Shown here piece by piece: positions 15,035 through 23,404 of a stretch of 28,884 nt of DNA. Source of the DNA: Desulfobacterales bacterium (lineage in GTDB: Bacteria > Desulfobacterota > Desulfobacteria > Desulfobacterales > JAHEIW01). A model generated the notes under the pieces. The model saw only the letters and a list, made by a program, of their open reading frames with translations, did no database searches and was not told where the DNA came from. Each line of letters begins with the position of its first letter. Position 1 is the first letter of the stretch. The stretch spans positions 1-28,884 of the forward strand of contig JAQYWI010000053.1 in NCBI GenBank assembly GCA_030145015.1, read 5' to 3'. A program made the position numbers and the translations under genes.

Positions 15035-17107
15035 TTATTTGAGCTTATCAAACTGCCAGAATCCAAAACCAACTTGAGCAATAAAATATTTTATTTCACC
15101 CCTTGCATCTTTGAAAAAATTTATCTGGAACTCACCGATCTTTTTAGAAGAACCAAAAAATTGAGTTTCTGTTTCGGGAAATATCTCCCCTTTTTCTTCA
15201 TCCGGGCTCCTAAAAAAAAGATTGTCACCCTCCCTGAAAATAGTCAGCTGTATGTTCAATTTTTTAAATTCGTAATCGCCCACATACTTTTCAATCGCTT
15301 TTGAATCCAGCTTAATGGTTCTGCGTGGTGGTGAAGGTGGCAGCATCGCGGGTATAATATAATTTATCATGATGAGTTGAGGTTTGAATTCAGCCATTTC
15401 GTGGTCACCGGCTTTGCTTGTAATAACGCTGATTAGATCCAATGACGGGCAAACAAAAATATATTGACCGCCTTTACCAGCTGCATAAAATACCTCGATC
15501 TTTTTATTGTTTAGGATGGTTCGGCCGCGCCACCACTGATATCCGTATCCGGACCCGAGCAATATATATTCTTCTACATGGGCTTGTGTAGATTCATTGA
15601 CCCATGTTGAGGAGAGAATCTGTTTGCCCTTCCATTTACCATCTCTTAGCATCATATAACCGATTTTAGCCATATCACGGGGTCTCAATTTAAGGCCCCA
15701 GGCGGTAATAATGGTACCGTCCTGAAGTTTTTGCCAGCTGAAATCTGAAATGCCGAGCGGATCGAATAAATATTCCTCAGCGAATTTATCAGCACACAGA
15801 CCCGTAGTGTTTCTTAAAATCTCACCTAAAAGCATGGTGAGGCCATTGCTGTAGACAAAGTTTTTGCCCGGAGTGTCAATTGCTTTTCTCCCAAGAACAA
15901 ATTTTATCCAGTCATCACTTCGCGTCATCGCATGGGTACTATCACGTATATCGGTGTCCGGATATTCCCACGCACTCCAATCCAATCCGGCGGTCATGGT
16001 AAGCAGATGTTTTAAGCGAATTTCATTCTTTTGATCATCCCAGCTTATATCCTTATAAGAAGAAAAAAATTCATAAATCTTTCGGTCAATTCCGGGGATT
16101 TTGTTTTGATCTCTGCCAATGCCGATCAGAATAGAGGTGATACTTTTTGTAACCGACATCAGGTGGTGGGTTTGATTTCGAGCGTAACCATAAAAATAAT
16201 CCTCCAAAACGAGCCGACCATTTTTTATGATTAATACGCTGTGGATTTCCCGGATATTTCCATTTAAAATATCAAGCATCAACTCATTAATTTTTCCCGG
16301 ATCAATTCCCTCGTCTTTAAGAGATGAAATTTCCCAGTCGTCATCGGTCCTTAGGGGAACATCATACTGATAATTACATGGCTCTATGGCCTGGTTTCTT
16401 GAGAATTTCACCCACCGCGATTGCGACCGATTATTAAGCGCAATCCAATCAGGGTCATCCGCTACCCGAACCCGCCACTGATATGTCATTCCGGGCTTTA
16501 AAATATTCAGTGGAATCCTTACGGAAAACATGTCTCTAACATAATCTGATCTGTATACGTGCTTGCGGTTTAAATCCCTGATTTGAAGCTGGTAATATAG
16601 CGCATTTGGTTCGTTTATTGAGGACCACGAAAAGGTAGGCGTCAGGCAGGAGTCACTTTCAGCCATATTAGGTATAAATTTCGATACATCGGGTATTGGG
16701 ATTGTTTTTACGATTGACTGAGTGTCTGCAGCAGAACCAGAAGAATTCCCACTGACCAACTTGAAGGTATACTTGCCGATTTCCGGAAATCCGGGTCGAA
16801 CGATCCAGAAGGCTCTCCATTGGGGATTGAAATTGAAATCGTCTTTGCCAATCGACAGGTCACCGTTAGGCCCGCTGACAGTGATCGAATCGATATCATC
16901 CGGCAACTGACCTGAAAAGGAGCGACCGACAACAATTTCAAGGTATGTTTTATGACTGCCGTCAGGCCGGTGAACATGGTAAACAGCGCCTTCAATGGGA
17001 ATTTTCTTTTCTTCAGCATATAAATTTTCACACCCATAAATTATAACCGTTGAATACAAAATAGCGAAAAGCAATGTCGCAAGGTTTGTTTTTCTAAAAG
17101 GGCCCAT
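15035..17107 (-). CDS. Exported serine hydrolase, beta-lactamase/PBP class C-like
   Basis: From the ATG at 17107 the protein has 690 residues: an N-terminal signal sequence with a possible lipobox (ILYSTVIIYGC), then about 250 residues of beta-rich domains, one resembling a fibronectin/Ig-like fold (PTFSWSSINEPNALYYQLQIRDLN...MTYQWRVRVADD). A C-terminal class-C beta-lactamase/esterase domain follows, with the catalytic SVTK (SxxK, about 318), YSN (YxN, about 419) and AGKGGQ (KTG-like, about 546). It probably works outside the cytoplasm as an esterase, peptidase or carboxypeptidase; true beta-lactam hydrolysis is not implied. An in-frame ATG at 17209 would add 34 atypical residues ahead of the signal, so it is rejected, although neither start has a clear RBS. 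Confidence 0.83.
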   Translation of the reverse strand: MGPFRKTNLATLLFAILYSTVIIYGCENLYAEEKKIPIEGAVYHVHRPDGSHKTYLEIVVGRSFSGQLPDDIDSITVSGPNGDLSIGKDDFNFNPQWRAFWIVRPGFPEIGKYTFKLVSGNSSGSAADTQSIVKTIPIPDVSKFIPNMAESDSCLTPTFSWSSINEPNALYYQLQIRDLNRKHVYRSDYVRDMFSVRIPLNILKPGMTYQWRVRVADDPDWIALNNRSQSRWVKFSRNQAIEPCNYQYDVPLRTDDDWEISSLKDEGIDPGKINELMLDILNGNIREIHSVLIIKNGRLVLEDYFYGYARNQTHHLMSVTKSITSILIGIGRDQNKIPGIDRKIYEFFSSYKDISWDDQKNEIRLKHLLTMTAGLDWSAWEYPDTDIRDSTHAMTRSDDWIKFVLGRKAIDTPGKNFVYSNGLTMLLGEILRNTTGLCADKFAEEYLFDPLGISDFSWQKLQDGTIITAWGLKLRPRDMAKIGYMMLRDGKWKGKQILSSTWVNESTQAHVEEYILLGSGYGYQWWRGRTILNNKKIEVFYAAGKGGQYIFVCPSLDLISVITSKAGDHEMAEFKPQLIMINYIIPAMLPPSPPRRTIKLDSKAIEKYVGDYEFKKLNIQLTIFREGDNLFFRSPDEEKGEIFPETETQFFGSSKKIGEFQINFFKDARGEIKYFIAQVGFGFWQFDKLK

Positions 17108-17247
17108 TTTAATTTTCAATGATAGATTGATAAAAGATGGTTTGCTAACTCCTCCGGGGCCGAGAAAAATGGCGAGTGACCGGTGTCTAAAGAAATAACC
17201 TTTTCGCATGGCAGAGCCAAACAGCTCTGCCGGATTACACTTTTATT

Positions 17248-17892
17248 TCAGAACTCAATCATATTGATTTGAGTCAGGGTCGTGAGACGTCCTGTTCCGG
17301 GCGCATTAACGAGATGCCAGGCGACATACTGTTCCGAATAGAGTTTGTCTGACATGCCGTCTACCGGTACGATGATATTTAGTTTGCGCATTGCAGCACC
17401 AATGGCCGTGCCAAGCACTGCTCCGTTTGCAGCGGTACCCACTATGATGACGGTCTTTATACCCTTTTCCTTTAAAATCTTTTCCAATTGCGTACCATAG
17501 AATTTGTCTACGGAGGATTTAACGACCGGTTCTGATTTAAGAGGAGTCACCTCTTTCAGTATCGTTTCCCTGGTTCCCCTGCTGGTGAGGCTGTAGACTA
17601 TGGGTACCCCTGTGGCTCTTGCCTTTGTGATCAGACTCTTGATCTTGGGAACCGACGCTATACAGCGAGGCCGTCTTTCTGAATTGCAGGTTAGCTTTTC
17701 AATGTCCAAAACCAGAAGCGCAGTTACATTGGGATCTACACTGACCGGTTTGAGTTCGGGTGCAGCCGGAGCCTTGACACCGGCCCATTCGTCAATGATC
17801 GTCCCGTCAGCCCAAGTTGGGTTAGAAAAAATTAAAAGAACACTAAATAAGGTTATTGCCGCCACCATCACTTTCTTTATCTTCCCTTTCAT
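17248..17892 (-). CDS. Exported isochorismatase-fold protein lacking the catalytic Cys
   Basis: The 214-residue protein starts with a Sec signal peptide (VMVAAITLFSVLLIFSNPTWA) and has a strong AAAGGAGGG before the ATG. The rest is an isochorismatase-like cysteine hydrolase fold: ALLVLDIEKL (catalytic Asp63), SVDKFYGTQLEKIL (Lys130) and VIIVGTAANGAVLGTAIGA, where active enzymes have Cys in a TNxCV-type sequence; here that residue is Ala158. The cis-peptide region is also changed. It is therefore likely not a hydrolase of the usual mechanism, and could be a binding protein. An exported location is unusual for this fold. The beta-lactamase-like gene lies 140 bp downstream on the same strand. 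Confidence 0.82.
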   Translation of the reverse strand: MKGKIKKVMVAAITLFSVLLIFSNPTWADGTIIDEWAGVKAPAAPELKPVSVDPNVTALLVLDIEKLTCNSERRPRCIASVPKIKSLITKARATGVPIVYSLTSRGTRETILKEVTPLKSEPVVKSSVDKFYGTQLEKILKEKGIKTVIIVGTAANGAVLGTAIGAAMRKLNIIVPVDGMSDKLYSEQYVAWHLVNAPGTGRLTTLTQINMIEF

Positions 17893-18374
17893 AGTCCCTC
17901 CTTTTTTCTAGCTTTGGTCAACAAAGAGGATAAGGCTCCTAACAGAATAATTAATGTTCCCTTAGGAGCAGGGTAGGCAAATCTTTAGAGGCTTCTCCAT
18001 GTTAATCTTCCCCCAAATTGTTCGGTTTAATTTGGTGTTACCGACATCTGTTTTATTGGGAAAAACAAATTAGAACTTGAGGCATCGCTCAACAGGCGAA
18101 TATGAATCTTAGAAAAAAAAATGAATCCGAGGTCTGAAATTGAGTTTCAAGATGCATGCAATTGAAAATCTAATATTTGGAAATAGCCATAAATGTCAAG
18201 AAAAATACATTTGGGAAGATGAAAGATGGGTGCGCTCATGAAAAATTGACATTAGAACCAAAGAGTCTCTGTTAGCTTCAATCGGGAAACGATCCGACGT
18301 CGCTCTATCGAGCTATGCAGGACAGGTCCTCCTTTTGTACGTCTTCGACTGGAGCTGTTAATAAGTCAAAAGTC
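17893..18374. other. Intergenic region, no feature seen
   Basis: This 480-bp gap between two minus-strand genes is AT-rich in the middle (about 18040-18250). No ORF, clear terminator or strong promoter could be supported by eye. Confidence 0.5.
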
Positions 18375-19064
18375 TTACTCGCCCTTGCTGCCAAGAAAAC
18401 GATACACGATCCCGCCAAGGGCAGCGCCGATAATCGGCGCGACCCAGAAAAGCCAGAGTTGTGAGATTGCCCACCCACCGACATACAGCGCTACACCGGT
18501 GCTGCGTGCAGGATTCACGGAGGTGTTGGTAACCGGAATACTGATCAAATGGATCAGGGTGAGTCCCAGGCCGATTGCGATTGGTGCAAATCCCTGGGGT
18601 GCACGCTTATCAGTGGCTCCCATGATAATTATCAAAAACATAAGTGTCATCACCACTTCGGTGATGAAGGCGGCGAACAATGAGTATCCGCCGGGCGAGT
18701 GTTCGCCGTAACCATTGGAAGCAAAACCAGCCGTCACGTCAAAACCGGCCTTGCCGCTGGCAATCAGGTACAACACACCACCTGCGGCAATCCCCCCGAG
18801 TACTTGGGCTATAATATACGGAACTAATTCTTTGGCTTCAAAACGCCCCCCCACATAGAGGCCGATGGATACCGCGGGGTTCAGGTGGCACCCCGAGATA
18901 TGGCCGATTGCAAATGCCATGGTCATCACGGTTAGGCCAAAGGCCAGAGATACCCCGAGTAAACCAATACCGACATCGGGAAATGCTGCGGCTAAAACTG
19001 CACTACCGCATCCCCCCAGAACTAACCAAAAGGTTCCAATAAATTCTGCTCCATACTTTTTCAT
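18375..19064 (-). CDS. aqpZ: Aquaporin Z, water channel
   Basis: The 229-residue protein is a full-length MIP-family channel with six transmembrane helices and both half-helix motifs, NPA at 62-64 ([11 protein letters not shown]) and 184-186 (SVNPARSTG). The selectivity-filter positions read Phe42, His172 and Arg187, the water-selective AqpZ set rather than the glycerol-facilitator set. It gives rapid water flux through the inner membrane and supports osmotic adjustment. It is a stand-alone gene, with 463 bp of non-coding DNA upstream, and no RBS stands out. Confidence 0.93.
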   Translation of the reverse strand: MKKYGAEFIGTFWLVLGGCGSAVLAAAFPDVGIGLLGVSLAFGLTVMTMAFAIGHISGCHLNPAVSIGLYVGGRFEAKELVPYIIAQVLGGIAAGGVLYLIASGKAGFDVTAGFASNGYGEHSPGGYSLFAAFITEVVMTLMFLIIIMGATDKRAPQGFAPIAIGLGLTLIHLISIPVTNTSVNPARSTGVALYVGGWAISQLWLFWVAPIIGAALGGIVYRFLGSKGE

Positions 19065-19409
19065 TATTTACGCCTTATATGTTGTTTATTGGTCGGTTTC
19101 CGTACCTGAAATAATGGCCGATTTCGATCTTGAAATTGATTGGTGACTAATTGCCCCAGCCCAGTGCTGTGAAACCAGTTTATGGCTGCGGGATTCCGTT
19201 GTCAATCCTGGCTTACAAAATAAACGGTTGGCCCAATATCCTCGTCAAACTTTTTGCTCGCCTGGGAAAATCAAAGGTATAACAGCTTGGGTTGTGACTT
19301 CTCATGAAGAATCTTTATAAATACATTTAGATAATCAAAAAAATGCCATAGCCTGTGATATCACACCTTTCTTCAGGCAGACAATTGAAAAATAATTATC
19401 ACGATTTAA

Positions 19410-19437
19410 TTGACAGTAACATTCAGAGCACTATCCT
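19410..19437 (+). promoter_or_regulatory. Candidate promoter for the OsmC-like gene
   Basis: A perfect TTGACA at 19410-19415 is followed 16 bp later by TATCCT (19432-19437). A better TATAAT at 19440-19445 is 24 bp away, too far to pair with it. The ATG is about 90 bp downstream. Nothing else is seen in 19065-19527. Confidence 0.35.
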
Positions 19438-19527
19438 ATTATAATATGTTGTGGCAGCCTATTTGGGAAATTAGGTTCTTGCCTTTTGACGAGCTCAAAA
19501 AATTATCTCTTAAGGAGGAAAAATAAA

Positions 19528-20097
19528 ATGGAAGCAACAAAAGAAAAAGCACAATCAGTGAATGGGGTAAACATAGAACAGTTGTTTAGTACGATTGATC
19601 TCATCAAAGAGAATCCGGATATTGCAAAGTTTAAGTTTAGAGCAACCAACAAATGGATCAATGGAACGCATTGCCGCGGGACGGTCAAAGATTTCTACGG
19701 TGCCTTAAAAGAGGATGATTCCCGTCCATCTGTGGATTATGATATGGATGAACCCCCTGTTCTTCTGGGAAATAATGAAGGCAGAAACCCTGTCGAGTAT
19801 CTCCTTGTAGCCCTCTCCGGCTGTCTTACGACCAGCCTTGTTGCGCATGCATCTGCCAAAGGAATAAAAATAAATGGGGTGGAATCCAGGTATGAGGGTG
19901 ACATCGATCTACGCGGCTTTCTGGGATTATCGGAAGACGTTCCTGTGGGTTATAAGGAAATCCGGGTGTATTTTAAAATCGATGCAGATGTTTCGGATGA
20001 CCAGAAAAAAGAAATGATACAGATGGGCCAAAAATATTCACCGGTTTTCAACACGATCACCAAGTCAGCTCCGGTTTCGGTGCATCTGGATAAATAA
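19528..20097 (+). CDS. OsmC-family protein
   Basis: The 189-residue protein has the OsmC/Ohr fold: a central block GRNPVEYLLVALSGCLTTSLVAHASAKGI with the first active-site Cys, then a beta-alpha region and YSPVFNTITKSAPVSVHLDK. The second catalytic Cys (usually C-P-x) is replaced by Ser in YSPVF, so a classical two-Cys peroxidase cycle is not expected; single-Cys OsmC-like proteins of uncertain role are common. About 50 extra N-terminal residues precede the domain. The start at 19528 is fixed by AAGGAGG at 19512-19518; a TTG at 19486 lies upstream of the RBS. It is probably cytosolic and stress-related. Confidence 0.85.
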   Translation: MEATKEKAQSVNGVNIEQLFSTIDLIKENPDIAKFKFRATNKWINGTHCRGTVKDFYGALKEDDSRPSVDYDMDEPPVLLGNNEGRNPVEYLLVALSGCLTTSLVAHASAKGIKINGVESRYEGDIDLRGFLGLSEDVPVGYKEIRVYFKIDADVSDDQKKEMIQMGQKYSPVFNTITKSAPVSVHLDK

Positions 20098-20162
20098 GAA
20101 ATGCTAAGGAATAGTTAGTCCAATTAGTCAACAACGTCACCGACATTTCCCGGTTGTTCACG

Positions 20163-20191
20163 TTGACACATATCAATATACCCTATATAGA
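20163..20191 (+). promoter_or_regulatory. Candidate promoter for the radical SAM gene
   Basis: TTGACA at 20163-20168 and TATAGA at 20186-20191 are separated by 17 bp, about 65 bp upstream of the ATG at 20258. Confidence 0.5.
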
Positions 20192-20257
20192 ACAAACCAA
20201 AATTCTCCGCATTTCAATTCGAAACAATATCAATCACATGTACACGAGATCCATATT

Positions 20258-21928
20258 ATGACAAGAACCATCGCAATAATTGCTCCGATGTTTGACGAAA
20301 AACAATACCATCTGGATTTTAATTTGAGACTCAAGCAGGATAATCGTGAATTAACCCTTGCGGCGCTTCACGAATTAGCCAAAAATGAATACCAGCCTCA
20401 GAGGGTAGCGAAGCAAGAGAATCCGCGCGCTGAAACAATTCCATCTGCAGGATATTATTTAACCGGACTGCTGCGTGCGAATGGTTACGACACAATTCTT
20501 GGGAGCACGTGTGATAATGACTTTTTAAGCAGGATAAGCTCAGCTGATCCGTTAGCAATTTGCATATCCTCAACAATGATAGTCGATAAAGAGTATCTTA
20601 AAAAAATTGTAAAGCAGATACGCCAGTTCCTTCCGGAGATCTGCATAATTGTCGGAGGGGTTTTCGTCTATAAAAGCTTTTATACTCTCCAAGAAATGCA
20701 GAATACGAATACTGACGTATCTCATAATGCTTCCTGGATGCTTTTTAATAACGGCGACTCGGAAATGGATGTGGATATTTTTGTGGTTGCCCCGGATGGT
20801 ACCCAAACTTTGCTGATGGTTTTAAAGGAATTGGAACGAGGCCGAAAGGCGCAATTTGGGCACATCCCAAACCTTGCTGTTGCAGATCATAAAGGGGGCT
20901 ATACATTTACGCCAAGCCAGAATGAAGAGGTCGATTATAACAAGGATTTCACGCGATGGGATCTTGTAGACAAGTTGCCAATGTGGATACCCATCAGATC
21001 TTCTATCGGCTGTCCCTTTCGGTGTCGATTTTGTAATTTTTACAGGTTATTTCCCAAAATTTTCTTGCGTTCAAAAGAGAGTTTGCTGCTTGAATTGCAA
21101 ACACTCAGGAAGCAGGCGGGCGGAAAGTCAAAGATAATCCATGTGACTGACGACAACGTTTTTATCAATGAGAAGCGCGTCGAAGATGTATGTGAAGCCT
21201 TTAGCGAGGCTAATATTTCTTGGATGGGCTTCATGCGCGCATCCACAATTCATCCAGAAAACATCAGCCTTATAAAGCGCTCAGGGCTTATTGGTTCGCT
21301 TGTTGGGGTTGAATCCGGAGATGCGGACCAGCTAAAGCGGATGAATAAAAATCAGACCTTAGAGGAGACCCGGCAGGGAATAGAACTTCTAGACCAGAAC
21401 GGAATAACGGTGTTGATGACATTTGTGGTTGGCTTTCCAGGCGAAACTGCAACAACAATTGAAAACACGGCCAACTTTATAAATAATTTATCAATTGGCG
21501 CGTCTTCATCTAATTATCAATTGTATCCGCTCTCTGTCTTCCCTTTAAGCGATCTTGCGAAGCCGGACTTCCGCAAAAAATGGAAGATCACCGGATTAAT
21601 GGACTCCTGGTCACATTATACGATGAATTCAAGTGAGGCGGTTGAATATGGATATAATCTCTTTAAGCAAATTCCGCATGTGCCATACAATTACGCAGAG
21701 GAAAGCAATTTTTTCAACAGCCGCTTATTTAAATACGACCAAAGACAGACTCTTTTTCAACTTCGACAAAGACTTACAGTGCAACTTATAGAACGGTCTT
21801 CCTGGGAGTTAATTGCAGCTACATTAGTGGATATTTCGCAGACAATGGGATTTTCACAAAAAAATGTCGACGAAAAATTTCGTCATGAACTTGTTGTACC
21901 AGCTATTAATGAGAGAACTAATGTATAA
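20258..21928 (+). CDS. B12-binding-domain radical SAM protein
   Basis: The 556-residue protein has an N-terminal Rossmann-like cobalamin-binding-type region (about 60-210: SAGYYLTGLLRANGYDTIL, then LAICISSTMI and ICIIVGGVFVYKS). A radical SAM core follows with the 4Fe-4S motif GCPFRCRFCNF (Cys252, 256, 259), the downstream VTDDNVFINEKRVEDVCEAF, VGVESGDADQLKRMNKNQTLEETRQGIELL and MTFVVGFPGETATTIENT. This is the HemN/B12-rSAM layout. The DxHxxG cobalamin-ligand motif is not seen, so B12 may bind base-off without a His ligand or not at all. The substrate is unknown. The gene stands alone, with no biosynthetic neighbours. Confidence 0.85.
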   Translation: MTRTIAIIAPMFDEKQYHLDFNLRLKQDNRELTLAALHELAKNEYQPQRVAKQENPRAETIPSAGYYLTGLLRANGYDTILGSTCDNDFLSRISSADPLAICISSTMIVDKEYLKKIVKQIRQFLPEICIIVGGVFVYKSFYTLQEMQNTNTDVSHNASWMLFNNGDSEMDVDIFVVAPDGTQTLLMVLKELERGRKAQFGHIPNLAVADHKGGYTFTPSQNEEVDYNKDFTRWDLVDKLPMWIPIRSSIGCPFRCRFCNFYRLFPKIFLRSKESLLLELQTLRKQAGGKSKIIHVTDDNVFINEKRVEDVCEAFSEANISWMGFMRASTIHPENISLIKRSGLIGSLVGVESGDADQLKRMNKNQTLEETRQGIELLDQNGITVLMTFVVGFPGETATTIENTANFINNLSIGASSSNYQLYPLSVFPLSDLAKPDFRKKWKITGLMDSWSHYTMNSSEAVEYGYNLFKQIPHVPYNYAEESNFFNSRLFKYDQRQTLFQLRQRLTVQLIERSSWELIAATLVDISQTMGFSQKNVDEKFRHELVVPAINERTNV

Positions 21929-21996
21929 TAGGCTGGAATTGTAAGCATAATGCTAAGACCAGCCAAACGCAGACCCCTTATGTTTTGAGCTTGTTC

Positions 21997-22025
21997 TTGA
22001 CAAAATGGCTGAAATCACTTACTTT
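21997..22025 (+). promoter_or_regulatory. Candidate ssrA promoter
   Basis: Perfect TTGACA at 21997-22002, a 17-bp spacer and TACTTT at 22020-22025 would start a precursor about 80 nt upstream of mature tmRNA. RNase P would then remove that leader. Confidence 0.4.
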
Positions 22026-22063
22026 TTAGACGCAACATTGTTCTTTTCCATACCCCACTTTCT

Positions 22064-22096
22064 TTGAGCTTTGAGCTTTCAGCTTTGAGCTTCAAA
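22064..22096. repeat. AGCTTTGAGC phrase repeat
   Basis: Tandem degenerate copies of TTTGAGC/TTTCAGC (AGCTTTGAGCTTTCAGCTTT) lie between the ssrA promoter and the mature tmRNA 5' end, within the presumed leader. Confidence 0.6.
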
Positions 22097-22204
22097 CGAC
22101 AGTTTGACTTTGGGGGCGAAATGGCTTCGACGGGGATAAAGAAGCTTGAGCTGCATACCGAGCTTCCTGTCAGCTCGTTAAAATGATGGGGCTTTAACAT
22201 AATC

Positions 22205-22237
22205 GCAGACGATTATGAATATGCCCTGGCCGCATAA
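22205..22237 (+). other. tmRNA tag-peptide reading frame
   Basis: Ten codons starting at GCA encode ADDYEYALAA and end in TAA. The ALAA end is the standard degron recognised by ClpXP-type proteases. Confidence 0.93.
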
Positions 22238-22440
22238 ATAGGCCAGCGTCCTGCCGGATTTTTCCTGCGGACCCGGTAAGGACGTCGACTAGCAGGATAG
22301 TCGATTCTGCCTGCCTGTGGCAAAATCGGCGAATCTTTTACAGGCTAGTGCTTTTAGTATCATGCCTGGAAGAGACTATTAGCGCGAAACTTAAAATCCG
22401 GGATAAGTATGTAGAGGCTTAAGTGGAATGTTTTCGGACG

Positions 22441-22467
22441 CGGGTTCGACTCCCGCCGCCTCCACCA
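22441..22467 (+). other. Proximal attachment site (att) in the 3' end of ssrA
   Basis: These 27 bases, from the T-arm CGGGTTCGAC to the terminal CCA, are repeated without a mismatch at 28609-28635 in the same orientation. The 3' end of ssrA is a classical tyrosine-integrase target. Confidence 0.85.
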
Positions 22468-22493
22468 AATTTCGCCTACGGCGAAATTTGGTG
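22463..22493. repeat. Perfect inverted repeat at the tmRNA 3' end
   Basis: CACCAAATTTCGCC (22463-22476), TAC, and GGCGAAATTTGGTG (22480-22493) form a perfect 14-bp stem that includes the tmRNA CCA end. There is no T-run, so it would be an atypical terminator. Confidence 0.7.
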
Positions 22494-22506
22494 CCCTGAG
22501 CGTTTA

Positions 22507-22525
22507 CCCTGAGCTTGTCGAAGGG
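22507..22525. repeat. CCCTGAGCTTGTCGAAGGG dispersed repeat
   Basis: This exact phrase is a widespread intergenic repeat word in many proteobacterial genomes (from memory, not searched). Here it is nested in an outer GCCCT / AGGGC pairing. Confidence 0.55.
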
Positions 22526-22588
22526 AGTCGAAGGGCATCAGTCTAATTGACGAACAATAAAAACACCTCTGTGAAATATGCGCAACCG

Positions 22589-22873
22589 ATGGCTCCTACC
22601 CATTTTTTTTACATCTTAAGATGTTCCGATGCATCCTTTTATGTCGGATCAACCACCAATCTCGAAAACCGCTTAAAAAAGCACAACCAGGGAAAAGGTG
22701 CCGCACATACTGTTAAAAGACGCCCGGTGCAGTTAGTATATCATGAACAATTCAGCAACCTAAATGATGCTGTGAAACGGGAACGTCAGGTAAAAAGATG
22801 GTCCAGGGCAAAGAAAGAAGCATTAATAAGTGGTGATATGGAAATGCTAAGAAAATCGAGCAAAAGACATTAA
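22589..22873 (+). CDS. GIY-YIG nuclease-domain protein (UPF0213-like)
   Basis: From ATG 22589 the 94-residue protein is one GIY-YIG domain: FYIL (the GIY strand) and YVGSTTNLENRLKKHN (the YIG strand plus the conserved Arg28), then AVKRERQVKRW with the metal-binding Glu65. The first glycine of the motif is replaced, as in the YhbQ/UPF0213 type. Stand-alone proteins of this type are small nucleases or DNA-binding proteins of unclear duty. Alternative starts are GTG 22571 and TTG 22547; none has a clear RBS. It is the first gene inside the presumed island, where an integrase would be expected. Confidence 0.85.
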   Translation: MAPTHFFYILRCSDASFYVGSTTNLENRLKKHNQGKGAAHTVKRRPVQLVYHEQFSNLNDAVKRERQVKRWSRAKKEALISGDMEMLRKSSKRH

Positions 22874-23404
22874 AGCAGTACCCCAATAGAAACATGATCG
22901 CTTACAAAACCAGTCTTTCACCACACACCGCTAAATTCAAACCATGAAAACGGATCACCTATCTCGCCTTCAAAGACAACTCCACTGTCCTTTCGTTCTG
23001 CACGAAATGTCGTTTTCCGGCCTGAATGGTCGCCGGGAGCATCTGAAGTGTCGTTTTCCGGCTTAATCTGGCAGAGTTCCCATTCAAATGTCCATATGTC
23101 ACGGACGTCCCCCTCACCAAAAGATATATGCTATAATTTGCGGTTGTCTCTTCATAGCCGGTACACAATTTTGCCAAATTGGGGATTTCGTATACTAATA
23201 TACATCACGGAAGGTAATACGGATGGCAGAATTTTACACATTTTATATAAAAGCAATATCACAATGAATTATTTTTATTCTGGATTAATCCTATCTTATC
23301 GACAAAAATGGCGTCATCCAGCTCGTCCAAAAAGGGGTTCCAAATAATAGCGACTTCCTGGATAAATTAAAACAGTTGCAGTGAGCGGCGGTTACCCCAT
23401 TTTC
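22874..23404. other. Gap with IS-end debris
   Basis: No gene is supported here. Two direct copies of TGTCGTTTTCCGGC lie at 23008-23021 and 23049-23062. A GGGGACGTCCGT end on the minus strand at 23101-23112 matches the MITE-like element at 14122. The stretch 23120-23340 is AT-rich and featureless. Confidence 0.5.
23008..23062. repeat. Direct repeats resembling an IS21-type end
   Basis: TGTCGTTTTCCGGC occurs at 23008-23021 and 23049-23062, 41 bp apart, each preceded by GAA plus one variable base. Multiple short end repeats are characteristic of IS21-family termini. No istA or istB gene remains. Confidence 0.5.

Larger units (their letters stand above)
22112..22467 (+). ncRNA. ssrA: Transfer-messenger RNA (tmRNA)
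   Basis: The 5' end GGGGGCGAAATGGCTTCGACG is the hallmark tmRNA start. It pairs with CGCCTCC near the 3' end as a 7-bp acceptor stem (one G-T), followed by the encoded ACCA. A T-arm GGGTTCGACTCCC precedes it. The tag reading frame runs 22205-22237 from resume codon GCA and encodes ADDYEYALAA followed by TAA, with pseudoknot-rich sequence after it. It rescues stalled ribosomes with SmpB and tags nascent chains for proteolysis. The last 27 bases recur at 28609-28635, which marks the gene as an integration site. Confidence 0.97.

Noticed and set aside
17108..17209. 34-residue N-terminal extension of the beta-lactamase-like protein
   Set aside because: It would precede a proper signal peptide and has no RBS, so the inner ATG is preferred.
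17211..17232. Terminator after the isochorismatase-like gene
   Set aside because: GGCAGAGC and GCTCTGCC form a stem, but no T-run follows on the minus strand, so termination is not supported.
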